This document shows positions 12,795-26,387 of a stretch of DNA of 64,000 nucleotides, one piece after another (within the stretch, counting starts at the first letter, position 1; every line of letters starts with the position of its first letter). The DNA lies in NCBI GenBank assembly GCA_006538405.1, contig BJKQ01000005.1, positions 1,488,001-1,552,000 of the forward strand, given 5' to 3'. This stretch comes from Hansfordia pulvinata (Eukaryota; Ascomycota; Sordariomycetes; Xylariales). The notes below the pieces were generated by a model. That model made no database searches and was not told the DNA's origin. It worked only from the letters and a program-made list of their open reading frames with translations. The position numbers and the translations under genes were made by a program.

Positions 12795-15665
12795 ATGGAC
12801 ATCCACCGATGTCGCTTTGTGCCGTACCCGCCGTCGGCTATCAACGCCGTCGCCTTTAACTATGCGGCCGTGCCCAAGGGCGCGGCGCAGGGGCGGGCGG
12901 CGCCTGTGCGCCTCGCTGTCGGACGCGGCAACGGCGACATTGAGATTTGGAACCCGCTGGGCGGCCTGTGGCACCACGAGTTGACGCTGCACGGCGGCAA
13001 GGACCGCAGCATCGACGGCCTCGTCTGGGTCAATGAGCCAGCCGTGGCCGGCCCCGACGGCTCCCGCCTGCCCGGCCGCTCGCGCCTCTTCAGCATCGGC
13101 TACACGTCAACCGTCACCGAGTGGGATCTCGAGAAGGGCCGCCCCAAGAAGCAGGCCAGCGGCATCCACGGCGACATCTGGTGCATTGCCGCCCAGCCCG
13201 AGGCCCCGACGGGCTCCAAGACCACAACCAAGGGTGGCAACCCCAAGGACACGCGCCAGCGCCTCGTCGCCGGCACCATGGACGGCAGCCTGGTCCTCTA
13301 CTCGATCGAAGACGGCGACCTGCACTTCGACCGCGTACTCGCGCGCGCCACCTCCAAGAAGTCCAAGATGGTCTCCCTGACCTTCCAGAACCGCAATACC
13401 GTCGTCGTCGGGTGCTCCGACAGCGCCATCCGCGTCTACGACATGCGCTCCGGCCAGGTCCTGCGCAAGATGACGCTCGGCTCCGACCTCAAGGCCGACA
13501 ACGGCGGCGCGCGCGACATCATTGTCTGGTCCGTCCGCTGCCTCGCCGGCCGCGACATTGTGTCGGGCGACTCAGCCGGCCAGGTCTGCATCTGGGACGG
13601 CGCCACCTACTCGCTGGCCCAGCGCCTGCAGTCCCACAAGCAGGACGTCTTGTCGCTGGCCTCGAGCCACGACGGCCGCACCATCGTCAGCGGCGGCATG
13701 GACCGTAAGACGGTCGTCTACCGCCAAGCGTCCGGCCACTCGACCCGCTGGGCCAAGGTCTGGCACCGCCGTTACCACTCGCACGACGTCAAGACCATGG
13801 CCGCCTTTGAGGGCAACGGGCTCAGCGTCCTCGTCTCGGGCGGGCCCGACGCCGCTCCCATTGTTCTGCCCCTCGACAAGGCCGGCCGCGAATACCACCG
13901 CTCCCTCGGCCACTTGCCTCAACAGCCCCCCGTCCGCAGCTCTCCCGCCGCCCGCGTCATACTCAGTTGGTGGGATCGCCAGGTTCACATCTGGCGCCTC
14001 AAGCGGCCCCTGAGCCAGCTCGTCGACGCCAACGCCTCCGCCGCCGACCCCGAGTCCGGCGTCGCCAAGAACCGCAAGCTCCTCGCCCGCATCCTCATCA
14101 AGGGCGAGGCCAACATCACCTCTGCCGCCATCAACCACGACGCCTCCCTTCTGATCGTCTCCACCACCTCCGACATCAAGGCCTTCCACCTGGCCACCCC
14201 TCGCGACGCCAAGAAGGACGAGCTTGCTATCTCGCGCGTCGACGTCCCGGCCTCCGTCGCCTCGCGCGGCGCCGCCCACATCGACATCTCGCCCGACGGC
14301 CAGTGGCTGTGCCTCATCCACGAAGGCGCCAACCCCTCGATACTCCGCATCACATCCGACCCGGACTCGGAAAGCAAGCCCGCCATCCAACCCAGGGCCG
14401 CCAAGCTGCAGCGCATCCGCAGGCAGACGCCCAAGAACCGCGCCCTGACCGGCCTCGGCAACTACGACAGGTCCATCACGCGCACATCCTTCTCCCCGGA
14501 CAGCAAGATGCTGGCCGTGGCCGACCTGGCCGGCTTTGTCGACACCTGGGTCCTCAGCCAGCACACGGCCAACGGCGCAAGCCGGACGCAGGGGGAGGAC
14601 GACGACGACGAGAGCTCCGAGAGCGAAGAAGACGAGGACGAGGAGGGAGGCGACGGAGCCCAGGACGGAGGCCCTCGGTGGACGCGCAACCCCAAGGGCG
14701 CGCTGATCCCGCGGCTCGCCTCCGCGCCGACCGTGCTGTCCTTCTCGGCGCACGTCCCGCAGGGGCCGGAAGACGACGACTACCAGCTGCTGACCATAAC
14801 GGCCAAGCCGCAGGTGCTGCTGCTCAACCCGCGTCGCGGCGCGCTGGCCGACTGGAGCCGGCGCAACCCGGCGTCGCGGCTGCCGGCCGAGTTCCGCAAC
14901 ATCCGCGACCTGGTCAAGGGCGCGCTGTGGGCCGGCGACCGCGTCTGGCTCTACGGCAACAACTACCTGCTGATGCTGGACCTGTCGCAGGACGTCGCGG
15001 TGGCGGCGGCGGGGCCGCAGCAGAAGCCGAAGAACGGGGGCGGCGCGCCGTCGGGGAAAGAGCTCGCGCTGTCGAAGTCACAGCAGCACCAGCACCAGCA
15101 GCAGAACCGCAAGCGCAAGCGCGGCCCGGACACGGGCGCTGGGAGCAAGATGGAGGACGGCGGGGCGATGGGCCCCACGCGCGTCGTGCGCCACGGCCCC
15201 GGGCAGGCTCCCGAAGAGCTCGACGTCGACGGGGGCCTCGCGGGCGACCCGATGGACACGGCGGCGAGCGGCGGCGACGACGACGAAGAGGACGACGATG
15301 ATGATGACGATGAGGATGACGATGACGAGGAGGACGAGGTCAGCGACAGCGACGGCTCGGACGACGAGCTGACGGCGCTGCGCAAGTCGGCGGAGGCGGT
15401 GCTGGCGGCGACGGGAGCCGACGGCGACGGCGGGGAGGTGCAGAGGAGTAATCAGGACAGCAAGGGCGTCGCGTTCTGGCACACGTACAAGTACAGGCCC
15501 ATTCTTGGCATCGTGCCGCTGGAGGCGCCGCCCGCCGAGGGCGAAGGCGAGGGCGAGGGCGAGGGCGAGGCGGCCGGCGGGCTCGAGGTCGCGCTCGTCG
15601 AGAGGCCCGCCTGGGACGTCGACATGCCGGACCGCTACTTTGCGGACGGGGAGTGGGAGCGGTGA
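12795..15665 (+). CDS. UTP4: UTP4-like U3 snoRNP WD40 protein
   Basis: UTP4 (human cirhin) is a WD40 protein of the t-UTP/UTP-A subcomplex of the small-subunit processome. It acts in the nucleolus in early 18S rRNA processing and links pre-rRNA transcription to assembly. The single-exon gene encodes 956 residues and starts MDIHRCRFVPYPPSAINAVAF, the usual UTP4 opening. WD-type blades follow: LAVGRGNGDIEIWNP, LFSIGYTSTVTEWDLEKG, LVAGTMDGSLVLYSIEDG, VVGCSDSAIRVYDMRSG, IVSGDSAGQVCIWDG and IVSGGMDRKTVVY. A second set of blades follows, ending before an acidic stretch near residue 600. The C-terminal third has a basic NRKRKRG nuclear signal and a long poly-Asp/Glu tract (about 15277-15342). Near the end are GEGEGEGE repeats and the conserved-looking tail FWHTYKYRPILGIVPLE...WDVDMPDRYFADGEWER. 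The frame is intact, unlike SPA2 just upstream. Confidence 0.93.
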   Translation: MDIHRCRFVPYPPSAINAVAFNYAAVPKGAAQGRAAPVRLAVGRGNGDIEIWNPLGGLWHHELTLHGGKDRSIDGLVWVNEPAVAGPDGSRLPGRSRLFSIGYTSTVTEWDLEKGRPKKQASGIHGDIWCIAAQPEAPTGSKTTTKGGNPKDTRQRLVAGTMDGSLVLYSIEDGDLHFDRVLARATSKKSKMVSLTFQNRNTVVVGCSDSAIRVYDMRSGQVLRKMTLGSDLKADNGGARDIIVWSVRCLAGRDIVSGDSAGQVCIWDGATYSLAQRLQSHKQDVLSLASSHDGRTIVSGGMDRKTVVYRQASGHSTRWAKVWHRRYHSHDVKTMAAFEGNGLSVLVSGGPDAAPIVLPLDKAGREYHRSLGHLPQQPPVRSSPAARVILSWWDRQVHIWRLKRPLSQLVDANASAADPESGVAKNRKLLARILIKGEANITSAAINHDASLLIVSTTSDIKAFHLATPRDAKKDELAISRVDVPASVASRGAAHIDISPDGQWLCLIHEGANPSILRITSDPDSESKPAIQPRAAKLQRIRRQTPKNRALTGLGNYDRSITRTSFSPDSKMLAVADLAGFVDTWVLSQHTANGASRTQGEDDDDESSESEEDEDEEGGDGAQDGGPRWTRNPKGALIPRLASAPTVLSFSAHVPQGPEDDDYQLLTITAKPQVLLLNPRRGALADWSRRNPASRLPAEFRNIRDLVKGALWAGDRVWLYGNNYLLMLDLSQDVAVAAAGPQQKPKNGGGAPSGKELALSKSQQHQHQQQNRKRKRGPDTGAGSKMEDGGAMGPTRVVRHGPGQAPEELDVDGGLAGDPMDTAASGGDDDEEDDDDDDDEDDDDEEDEVSDSDGSDDELTALRKSAEAVLAATGADGDGGEVQRSNQDSKGVAFWHTYKYRPILGIVPLEAPPAEGEGEGEGEGEAAGGLEVALVERPAWDVDMPDRYFADGEWER

Positions 15666-18600
15666 GGCCTGTGAATCGAGATGACTGAATCCCGGCGCCC
15701 CGTTCTTGTAAAATTTTCTTGTGATCAGCTCCCTGCTCCCTGCTCGCTGCGAGCGAAGACAGCGGGATGGGGAAATGGGAGGCTACGTGCGCCTTCATGA
15801 TACGGGAAAGAAGAGGAGGGGATAAAGAGTAGAGACCCGCGGCTGCGTCTTGCTTAATTGACGAGAGGCGACGCGTGGTGAGAAAAGCGTGATGCCCCAC
15901 GGTGTGCGCTGTTTGTTACGTGTGTATATAGCAAAACGAGACGGAAGGAATGTCAAGACAAGTACAAGACCACCTGCAGCCTTTGTGAGTTTCCGAGCGC
16001 ATACAGCCGACTGTCTACCAACGTGAACTTGCCGCAAGCTCTCGCCGGCTGATTTGTTGCGAGGCCTCTGGGTTCTGTCTTTATTACACCGAGATATTCG
16101 ACGAAGAGGCTGTCCTTCTCACCTATGGGCTTTGAATGCTCAATGGGCTAGGGTTTTAAAGAAATAACTGCAGTTCCTTATTGTTCTCTCTGCTTTCAGC
16201 CTAGAACGGGACCTAACGGGCATTATACGGGGATTTGTTGGTTCAATATGCCCCTATCAAGATCCCGCAGATAGTATCAAGTAGGACCAGCTTTTCTTTG
16301 GACCAATGCTCAGCTGTATTCTTCGACCTTCAGCGATATAAATGAAGCTGGTCCTACTTAAAGACTCATTGCCATCTGGCGGACGACGGAGATGCCAGGG
16401 ACTCTCACCGTTCGAATAGGCTTCGTGCCGCTGCTTGCACACCTGGCGGCACTCGGCAAGATTGCCAACCATCATAACGAGAGACACTTTCGAGGGCGTC
16501 TCCGCAACGGGTCATCCCTTATCGAGACCCATGGCAGAATCCGGTGAGCCATCTCGTATTGTGAGATCAAAAAGAAAAGGTAGCGCTCCACCTGGTAGCT
16601 GTAGCAGATTAGGACCGGCTGCTGGTTTTGGAGATGGCTTCTGGCAGCCGATTTGTTGCGATTTTGAGCGCGCGGCTCGTATCTCCAGTGTACATAGCCA
16701 GGCTTTGATGGCCTGTTCGTCATCAGGAATGCCCTGTGATGAACCTGTCGAGCTTCCAAGCTCCCTGCCTCTGGCGGAATCAACAATTTACCGCCGCTCA
16801 AGTTGGCATCTGTCAGAGGAGTGACGGGCCAGAAGGTTGCGCCAGAGACTGGCAAGTTGGACGAGGGTGCTGAAACATCTGCCACCATAATCGAGATGAA
16901 CACGGTATTACGCCAGTTGGAAGGATAAGAACAGTAAATAGCCCTGCAACAGTCTGAAGAGTTGAGCATGGTCAAACGAGGCAAACAATGCCGGGACGTT
17001 CCCGTTTCTCGGGTGCCGCTCTTTTCTCACTGAACCTGCTGGTCTCCAGGCACGCCCTAGAAAGCCATGGTGCTGCGTTCGAAAGCATTATATATTCGTC
17101 GGAGAGAAAGATCGCCACGACAAGCTCCTTCATGACCAAGGAACCCCACCTGATCGTCGCTATCATCTCAAACTAACCAAGGGCGAGGTTATGGACAGGG
17201 GGTTCACGCTGACCTTCCACCAGGGCGTGACGAAAGGGACATCCTTCTACACGACTTTGGGACATACTTCTACTTGTACCATGGACTGTATAGTACGCCA
17301 GATAGTGGCGAAATGGGGTAGCAAAGACCGCAGTTCAGGCCTGATTTGAGAGTGACACCTGGGTGCTGCTCACAAATAGGGGTAAATGTATGCCATATCA
17401 AGCAGACTCTTCAGTCGCCACACATGTCACAAACGCACACACACACGCGCACAAACGGGAGCAACGGCACCGCGCGATGATGGGCCTTGGTTTCTCGACT
17501 TGCACGCGGCTGGTCAAGGTCCAAACCCACAGCGCATTCCACCGCCGGCCCGGGAAGAGAGGATCAATAAGAAAGGGGGCCCACGGCAGCGGGGCGAGAG
17601 CGACGGGGGAGGAGGACCCGTGGAGTCGCCACCAACACCAGAGAACCAAGCCAGGCACTCGATCGGTGAACCCAAGACTCATGACATGTCGGTCCACGGC
17701 TGACGGATACAACAGGACCCGAGCTGGCTGTCCTGACGTGGTCCGCGGCGGGATTCCTGGTGCTTGACGGACCGGCAGACCCAGGTGTGCGAGGCGACGC
17801 CCCGGAAAAGAAGAGGCACTTGGCCTTTCAAGGAAGCCGAAGCTCTGGTGCCCGGGAGACCTTTTTATCCTGCTTTCTCGCAGAAGACCTTGGTCAGTGG
17901 AAATTATAAGATAGACGAGGCGATCTCGGGCTGGGCCCGATACGGACAGACGCCCTGCCCCTCGCTTCTTCCCCCTCTTTCACCCGCCCCCTTCTCTGGA
18001 CGGATCAATAAGCATGGCGGTTCCCACATCTTCTAGCCGACACCGGTGTCGCTCCAGTTGCCCGGCAGCACGGCGGCTAAGGGGACGAAAGAAATGAGCC
18101 CGCTTTTCCTCTTGGGACACCCGCCGCCGCGGAGAGGGGAACTCTCTGCCCGCCTGGCCTGGCTATCCCCTCGCTCTGTCCCCCACACCACCCACCCAGA
18201 AACAGAGAGCATGGCCCAACTTCCAGCAAACTCGTCCGGAGGTGAACTCTAGCTGAACCTCGCGATGTCCCGCAGCCATGTCCCCCCTCGACGCCCCTTG
18301 GGCCCCTGAGATCCGGTTGGCTGTGGGAGTCGAGCTTGTCTAGTCAACATCGCCCCGTCACATACACATTGCGTGAGAGGGAGGTAGAGGAGGAAGAGGC
18401 GAAGCGAGGTGCGCCACATGGCACGCGGGGCCGCTGGCAGGCAGTGCCACAGAGGCAGAGGAGTCGTGCGTACATAGATGAATTAGAGATTTCCCAGGGC
18501 CGGCGAGGGCAAAGGCGGTCTGGCAGGCCGGCGCGCGGGGCTGCACTACCCGTATATCTCACAACTCGACTCATATGGGAAAGCCCTTTCGACTTCGCCT

Positions 18601-18968
18601 CAGCCTCCGCCTCATCTTGGTTGCGCAGATACTATCGTGGGAAAGGGAGCCTGGGATCTTTGCAACGTTACCTGCGCAGCTCTCTCCTCGCTCACACCTT
18701 GCCTTCCCAGCTGGGTAGCTGGCCCAGCGCCCTGGTGATGTACGAGGGGCGCAAGGGACATGTGCGTGCGGATACCAGGCTGCGCGTTCCAAGGCCGGAC
18801 CGCGTCATACTTCTGCGAGGAGGACCGGGGGGCTGGATGGCCTTGTTTGGGGGCCGGCTCTATAACCCCCCCTCTTCTCTCTCTTTGTTAAATCCTTTGC
18901 TGAGTAGCGCTGTCGCTGATAAAAGGGGGGCGGGTGAGAATCCCCACTTGGGCATGATGCCAGCCAGG

Positions 18969-18985
18969 TCACTCACTGTGAGTGA
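18969..18985. repeat. Perfect inverted repeat, 8-bp arms
   Basis: Bases 18969-18976 (TCACTCAC) and 18978-18985 (GTGAGTGA) are exact reverse complements around a single T. The site stands alone in the gene-poor region; a dimeric protein-binding site is possible but is inference only. Confidence 0.5.
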
Positions 18986-19485
18986 GGGCATGGAGAGGGG
19001 GAGGGGGAGAGCGGGCTGACAGGCAAGGGGAGTATGTACTCTTGAGAAGTCCTCTGTCATTTCACTCTGCCTGGGGACCGGAGAGTGGCGATAGCAGGAA
19101 GAGGTCATAGCCGTTCCTGGTAGGCACTTTCTCCCCCACCGTTAACGCTTATGGGTAGACGAATAAGACCGCGGAGAGATACAGAGCCACATCACCAAAC
19201 GAAGAGACTACGATTCAACCACGCTCAGGCCACGAAAAAACGCCTGGACTCACATGACGAAAGCCACGAGGCCCGCCCCGGCATCAGCCGGGATGTCGAG
19301 CTAAGCGAGACGAGGGGGAGCGGCGAGAGAGAGTGTGTGGCCGAGTGCTCCTCCTCCAACTCGCTCCAACCAGATGGACCCTCGTAAGGGACGCGCCTCT
19401 CTCGCTATCCCTTTCTCACTCTCTCGCGTGCGCCAAGGCGAACCAGGCACCGCATCACGCACGCATCAAGCACTCACACAAGACG

Positions 19486-19507
19486 GCAGCAGCAGCAGCA
19501 GCAGCAG
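19486..19507. repeat. CAG trinucleotide run
   Basis: About seven CAG units in the gene-poor region; not inside a gene I can support. Confidence 0.9.
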
Positions 19508-22500
19508 AGGCCGCGCTGCACATCGCGCGATCTACGGGCAAATCTACCGAGCGCCGCAGGACGCTTGGCCAATCTAAGCCCGACACAGGGGCATGGGGAC
19601 ACGCGTCCCACCCAACGCAGGCTGGCCAGAGAGACGAAAAGGCGACGGCAGGGCCCTCTAGAGGATGGGGCGCAGGCGGCCCGTCCGAGAGCTGCGATGG
19701 CTCGAATGAGCTTTCGCGGGAAGTGGGCGTGGCGAGAAAAACCTGTCTGGGTCCTTCCCGGGCTACTCGTACTTCGCCTGACGCCTCGAGGGCACGCGTC
19801 GGCACAGGAGGAAGAAACACGGCCAAAATATGACCCAGTGTGTCAGGACGCCTTCGCCGCCGCTGCCGCGGGGATTTCTCGGAGCGAGTATCGCCATGCT
19901 GGCTGGCCCGACTCCGGGTGCCTCGTCGGTCCCCAGCCCGATGCGAGATGGGCCCGGAGTCCTGCCTGCAGGTGGGAAAGAAATTTCCGTCGGCTGGACC
20001 CGTGAGGGGTTTGGGACGACGATGCCAAAGGAGCACAGTAGACCGGGGTTGAGGCGGTGACATCACTCGTTGGCTTTGGCGTGGGCACAGCTGTCTGTCA
20101 GTGAAAGTCGCATAGTTGTATTGCCACTGAGGCTTGCCGTACCTCACGTGTCGAGATGTACGCGTGTCGAGCTCAGACAGGCGACGGACTCAGGTGTCGA
20201 GGATCGTGAGCCATCGAAAAGAGGTGTTTTGATCCCATTCAGCCGCGGCCGCAAGTGAGCCGTGGCGGGGTGTACAGTGTCTCGCCCTCAAGTCAACTCT
20301 ATAAGGGGTGGGCGCGATGTGGCTTGCCTCACAGTGAAGACGACCGGCACGGCAGCAGTCTCGTCTCAACCACTCGGCTCGTACGGCCCTTCCGTATCTG
20401 ACGATACGGCATGGCAGCGAGTGTCGGTATCAACGCTATCTTGACAGGACGATGAGAGCGGTGCATGTGTGTCGCGATAGCTTGGGGCGAGTGGAGCCGG
20501 GGCGGTGCGCGCGGAGGGGTGACGCGCAAGACGGGGGATCCGGGCCCCACATGCGGCGAAAAGGCTTGCGAATGCGCGGGATCTGACAGATGGCCTCGTG
20601 GTGGTAGGTAGCCCGCTCCCCGTCCCAAGCTACGCGTACAGGTATTGGGCGCAGATGGCGGTGGGTGCTCGCGCCTCTGGCCGCGCACGTGCCCGGTGGT
20701 TACGCAGAGCGAGTCGGTGGCCGCGACGTTGTGCCACGGGCGGCCAGGGGAGCCCAAGCCAAGAGGCTCAAGAAGAGCCCGCCATGCTAGCTGACAGGGG
20801 AGTCCGATGTTAGTTTGTGAATGTCACAAAGCATGTTATCGTGCGGAATGGGGTGAGGTCGACGACGACGACGACGACTCACGACACGACGCGCACGCCA
20901 GTTGACTTCGAGGGCGTGACGAGTGCCACTGTGATGAGTGCGTGCTGCGTACTCCGTAAGGCTCGTGCTCCTCCGTGCCCTTCCACGGACGTTGTCGTGG
21001 TCTCGTCGAGTGGGGCGGGCCAAGGTGTCAGTTGATTGGGGACGCGCAAGACGGGCTCGGACTAGCCATGTCGATGGGTGAGATGGAGATCCAAGGGAGC
21101 AGGGGACGCGCAAGCGTTTGGGGCGACATGTGGGGATGTTCAAGGGAGCGGCAAATCCGCCACTAAATTAGTCCAGTCGACGACGCGTGGAACTGACTGG
21201 GGGGCACTGGGGGCACTGGGGGCCCACCTCCGCCTCGACCACGCCGACCAGTCACCAGTGAGTGCAGGTGGTGCTGGGCAGTGGTGCCACTGGTGCCAGT
21301 GCCCAGCCGAAACGCACGTGACCTGCATGCATGCTCTATCGAAGGCTGCCGGAGGGAACATTACACATCTGCATGTGTCTGGTACATGTAGAATCAGGGC
21401 GGCCGTGCCCATGCAAGTATCCGGTGCTTCCATCTCCAATAACCTCATACGCGTCAACCAATTTAAGTGCGACAGCGGTTTATGAAGTAAACACATCCAG
21501 CCCCAATGTGGATGCATCGAAATGCTTGACAGGTCCTGGTACTCGTACCCCTTGGGAAGTACCCTCACTCCAGATCAGATGATGCATATTGACGATGTGC
21601 ATCGTCAACTTGGCCGTGCGCCGTCGGTCCGTCATGAGCATGCTCAGCCGTCGCCTGGCTTCCATACAGTCCGTCTATAAACCGAGATCGAACGCGCCGT
21701 TCAGGCGGAGGAATCAGGCCCCTCACTCCGATCACTTGCACGCACCATAACTGTGACAGCAAGTCTGGGTCTCGACGCTTCTCGAACAATGTCCAACTAC
21801 CTAACATGGCACGACCAAACGTTGATCCTGTTGCAGGTGGGGGCGCCCGGCTGTCTGTACCTAACAAGTTAGCCTCCCGGTTTCTTTGCGACGGATTCAT
21901 TCACGTTAAGGTACTCGTACGAGCAGTCGGCAAATGCAAAGAAGTGTCGCCCGCGTGCTCCACTCGCCAACATACAGAGAAAAAGCTGTGAGGCTCGGGG
22001 GCAAAGAAATCGGCACGTCCTCCGCGCGTCGCGAGGTGCTAGACAGCACGATGGCAGCCCGGCCGTCTCCCTCGCTGGTGGCAACTCTGCTCGGCACTTG
22101 GAAGTTGGCACAGGCTTCCGCAACGTAAGTTGGCTCGCAGGGCACCATGCACCCGGGGCAGCGTGAGAGTGGCAAGCCTTGTTTGGGGAGCTCTGATGCG
22201 TTGTGCGTGCTGGGGGAGAGAGAGAGACCAAAAACTCAAGACTCAAGGGGCGGGGTGATGTCACCAGCCACTGCGGCGGCAACCACGCGGTCACGCCGGA
22301 TGGCTGAAAAAAAAAAATCAATTCACTGTGAGTACGGGCGAGTTCCTACGAGTAGGTCTGTGCTCCAGTCCGATGAAGTGAACATTTTCATCTGAAAATA
22401 GTGGCAGTGGCAACGAAGTGATAAAAGGCTGTTTAACAGCCTTGGTGCATCTAACACGGGCAGTGGCAGCATACGGAGACATCAGGTACTCGTACACCAG

Positions 22501-25500
22501 GCGGCCAGGCCATTCTTCCAGTGTCACGTTGTGCCCCGTGGCTCTCTTCCGTATACTCCGAGCTCAGATACGTCTCGCATGGCCCACTTGGGTCGGCCAG
22601 GTTGCGGCTCGGCCGCTTCCACCTGGGCGTCGCGCTCTGAGAGTGGGGGAAGGGAATGCCGAGCGGCACATGTGTCGAGGATCGATAGCCAAGCTCATGC
22701 CGACCTGGCTGGGCGCGCCTACGAGTACTTACTAACCAACCAACGCACCCAAGCTACTTCCGCCCCTCACTTATCACGATTGGTATACTCGTACTCCCAC
22801 CGCGGAAGGCCGCGCTAGCTCGAATCGACAAGACTAGGCGAGTGGCGCCCAACAGGCTGACGGGCTCGTCCGCCGGCGTCTTTCTTTATCTGTCTCTATC
22901 TCTGTCTTGACACCCAAAGGAGCTGGACGGACCTGCAGGAGGCGTACGGACGTTGGGGATGCGTCTGTTCCAGTATGGAGAGGCAATGCGCGGCTCTGGA
23001 CTTAAAAAAGATAGGGGTGTTGAGGTGAGAGCAGCATTTGTGGGAGAGATTTCAGTACGGATGACACTTTCTTCATCCCTCCGCCGGCCTATAAGTCGAC
23101 CAACTGCTTTTTACAAGTTCAGCAGGCGACAAAACGACGGGAGGGATCCAGAAACGATCACGATGTCGATTTCCACGCGGTCTGCCATCGGCAATTTAAG
23201 CTCTTCGGTAGGAGACTAGGCGGCTCTGCTGACGGGACACGGACCAGTGGACATGGGAATCCGAGGCGGAGCCCTGCTTTCGGAGGGGAGGGGGGCTGTG
23301 CACGCGCGGCAGGCCTCTCCCCGTACGGAGCGGAGGCGAGAGGTGGGGTCTGACGAGAGGTTCAAGATGATAACCTGTATACAAGACAAGAAAGACTACA
23401 AAACATATTCATAAGCCCACTGATGAGGCCCTACGAGTGTAATGGGTAGAAATGTAATGACTGTCAACTCAACAAACCCACGCCTGGGCGGCCTTTCTGG
23501 TCGCGGAGCATGGGATAGTGGATTTTTGCCATGGACAACAAAGGCGCGCACGACTACGAGTATTTTGCCCCCGCAAACCTGAAACCGGACGTTGGCGTAA
23601 AGGGCTAGTCGCAAAGACCACAGAAAAGAGAACCACGTTTTCTCCTTTTTCTCTTTGGGAGGATGAGCATGCCTGCACCGAAAGGGAGGGAAGACGAGCC
23701 GCCCTCCCACCCACAGAGCCATGGGTTGCCCCCCCCCAATTCTCCCGACGGGGAACCGGACAGACCCTGGCGGAGAAGGTGGAGACGAGGCCCCTGTAAA
23801 GGCGTTGGAAGCGCCAGGCCCGCGCCTCGTCATCGCCTCAACAGCCCTGCAAGACTGCTTCTTTAAAAAGGAACACTTTAGAGACAATGCGGCCTAGCGC
23901 GAGCTCATCAGTCGGCACTCACTCGTACTACGAGGCACACGTCGACGGGACGACTGCGTGGCATGACCCCCGTGCTCGTCCCCGGACAGACAGAGGTGAG
24001 AGGTCACCACGTTAGCGGCCGGGCCTGGCTGGCCTTGATGTGACAGACTGCAGGTTGATAGATCCCCAGCTGGCAGCTAACTAGTAGCGAGTGGGATTCT
24101 GCTGGAGTTATGGGGTACGTGTGCTTCACGGGTCATGCCATCAGCAACAGCACAGGCATCACGAATAGCAAGCATGGCCGAGGAGGGCAGTCACGTGTAG
24201 GAGCCAGGTACCCTTTTCTGTATGTCCAGTGTTGCCGATACGACACAGATACTCCGTAGACAGAAGGGCTCTGCTGATGCCCGAGGTGCATACATGCATT
24301 TGGTTCCGGAAGGCTGAAGCAATGCTGAAGTAAGTTGTACCGACTCGAGAAACATTCATCGGTTGATTGATGAACCAGGCGTTTGGAATATCAGCTACGA
24401 CTGCTCGGACACGGCATCCTTGCCTGATGTTATGATCTGCAGATTAGGGCGGCGGCCTTCCGAGACGGCCTTCGCGGGTGCAGCACTCGTGTGTTTTACT
24501 ACTCGTGCGTGCCCGGCGGATGCGTGTCGGCGGTGATCGTGGACAAGGCTCAAACTTTTATTTTTCTGGGCGCAGATACTGTGCGGGCGGCGAAACGGGG
24601 TCTCTGTCAATCTGTTGCGGTGACCTAATCGCGGCATGCGAGCACGCCAGAAGGCAAGGCGGGGCCCGGGTGGTGGTGGTGCGCAGAACGCATCCTGAGC
24701 CGAGCCGATCGTCATTTCGACCGGCAGGCAGGACCCTCCAGCCAGTGCCTCCCGCCTCCCCCATCGTGAACGGAACCCCTTTGAACAGACGAAAAGCACC
24801 CACCAGAGTACTCGAAGACGAGGCGACGCGATGGGTAAGGGGGGGCGGGATGCCAAGGCGCCGCGACCCGGTACATGTACGAGTAGTCGTGGTCGGTCGG
24901 CAGAGCCGCGGAGAAGTTGATTTGAGGGGTTCGCGGACTACTAGTACGAAATGCGGATGATGGCAGTGTGCGACGATGGCAATTGGGGTTTTCCATGACT
25001 TGCCCCCTTGCCCCGTCCTACTACTGACAAACGTCTTGAGGGTGTCAGATACATGTAACCCGTTGTTATGGCCGGACGAGCATCGAGGGCAAATAGCTGT
25101 ACGAGAGTACCTACCTAAGGTACCCATGGGGACTTGCATGCTGGGGCGGGAAGAACTTTGAGAGCAAAGTGGGCGAGTCATCAGGATGGAAGAGGCAGGT
25201 CTGCAGCTTGCAGAGGAGGAAGACGTCAATCCCACCATGGACGGTTGACGACGGTGCTGGCCCGCCCCCCAAAGGTGCGGCAGCCTTCGAGCGACCAGGT
25301 GGAGAGAGAGACATGGAGACTCGCACCTTTGTCCGCCGCTGCTGCTCGGCCCAGCAATGGCGAACAAATGAGAACCTGGTCCGGGCGGGCTTGGCAGAGG
25401 CTTGGCAGAAGGACCGCGACGACGACGCGGCGAGTACTCAGGGCTTCTACCTGGGAGCGTGGAGGGGGTACGAGCTCTCAGAGCGTGGTAGGGTATCCGA

Positions 25501-26363
25501 AGGCGGGTTTTGACGCGACGCAGTACATGACAGGGTTGGTATCGGCAAGCCCAGCTGCTTGTACCCGGCTTACGACGACTCTGCGGCGGGCTTCTCGAGG
25601 CCTGGAGATCTTGACCCCCTGGGCTGCACCCGCTACGCGCTGGCCGCGTCATGATTGGCCAGCAGTGTGGTGAACGCGCGTACCAGCGCAGCCGCCAAGC
25701 CTTACGGCCAGACAAGCGTGACAAGGACCGCCCTAAGCACGTCTGGCTCTGGTTAGCCCATTCCCGCGACGCTGAGCACATGTGTAAAGGTATCGAGGTA
25801 TTCGCGTTCGAGTACCCGTACCTGAAGGCTTGAGGCTTGAGGCTTTAGATATGACTGACAGATGCACGCCGAGTAATAAGAGTACGGGCAAGGGGCTTGC
25901 TCGACGGAGGCGCGTGAGTCTCATCTGATGATTACAGGCAATCGGAAACCGTCGAAGCTGTTAATCCCCGGGGACCATGCCTTGTACGAGTATCCAGGGC
26001 TTTGCTTCAGTTCGGAGATTAACGCATCGTCCCCCCGCGTGTCTTCTGCCTGCGAACCCCTCCAATGCGCGGAGACAGGCCTTTGGGGTTACGAAGCGTT
26101 GACGTAGTGTTCCACGCAATACCTGTCGCGGCGTGGTCTACCACGATAACACCTCCAAAGTCAATGGCAACCTCTGCGCTGGCTTGCAATGTACACTCAG
26201 AAATCTCTTGACTGTTTATTTGGATCGAGACCTGGAGCGACTCCGGCAGAGCTGACGATTGTCGAATCCTCCGATTAGGCCTGTAAGGCGGCACTTGGGT
26301 AGAGAAGACGGATGTACAACGGCTGCTCAGATCCCTTGCTCTGACGCATGCACCGAATCCATT

Positions 26364-26387
26364 CATCTGGATGCCAACATCCAGATG
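26364..26387. repeat. Perfect hairpin, 10-bp arms with 4-nt loop
   Basis: CATCTGGATG at 26364-26373 pairs exactly with CATCCAGATG at 26378-26387 across the loop CCAA. No T-rich tract follows it and no gene is adjacent, so it is not a bacterial-type terminator. Its role is unknown. Confidence 0.6.

Noticed and set aside
24558..25781. 407-codon minus-strand open frame
   Set aside because: Composition is Ser/Pro/Arg-rich as expected for random GC-rich DNA; no domain, no conserved-looking blocks, and it contains TACGAGTA copies that otherwise avoid genes.
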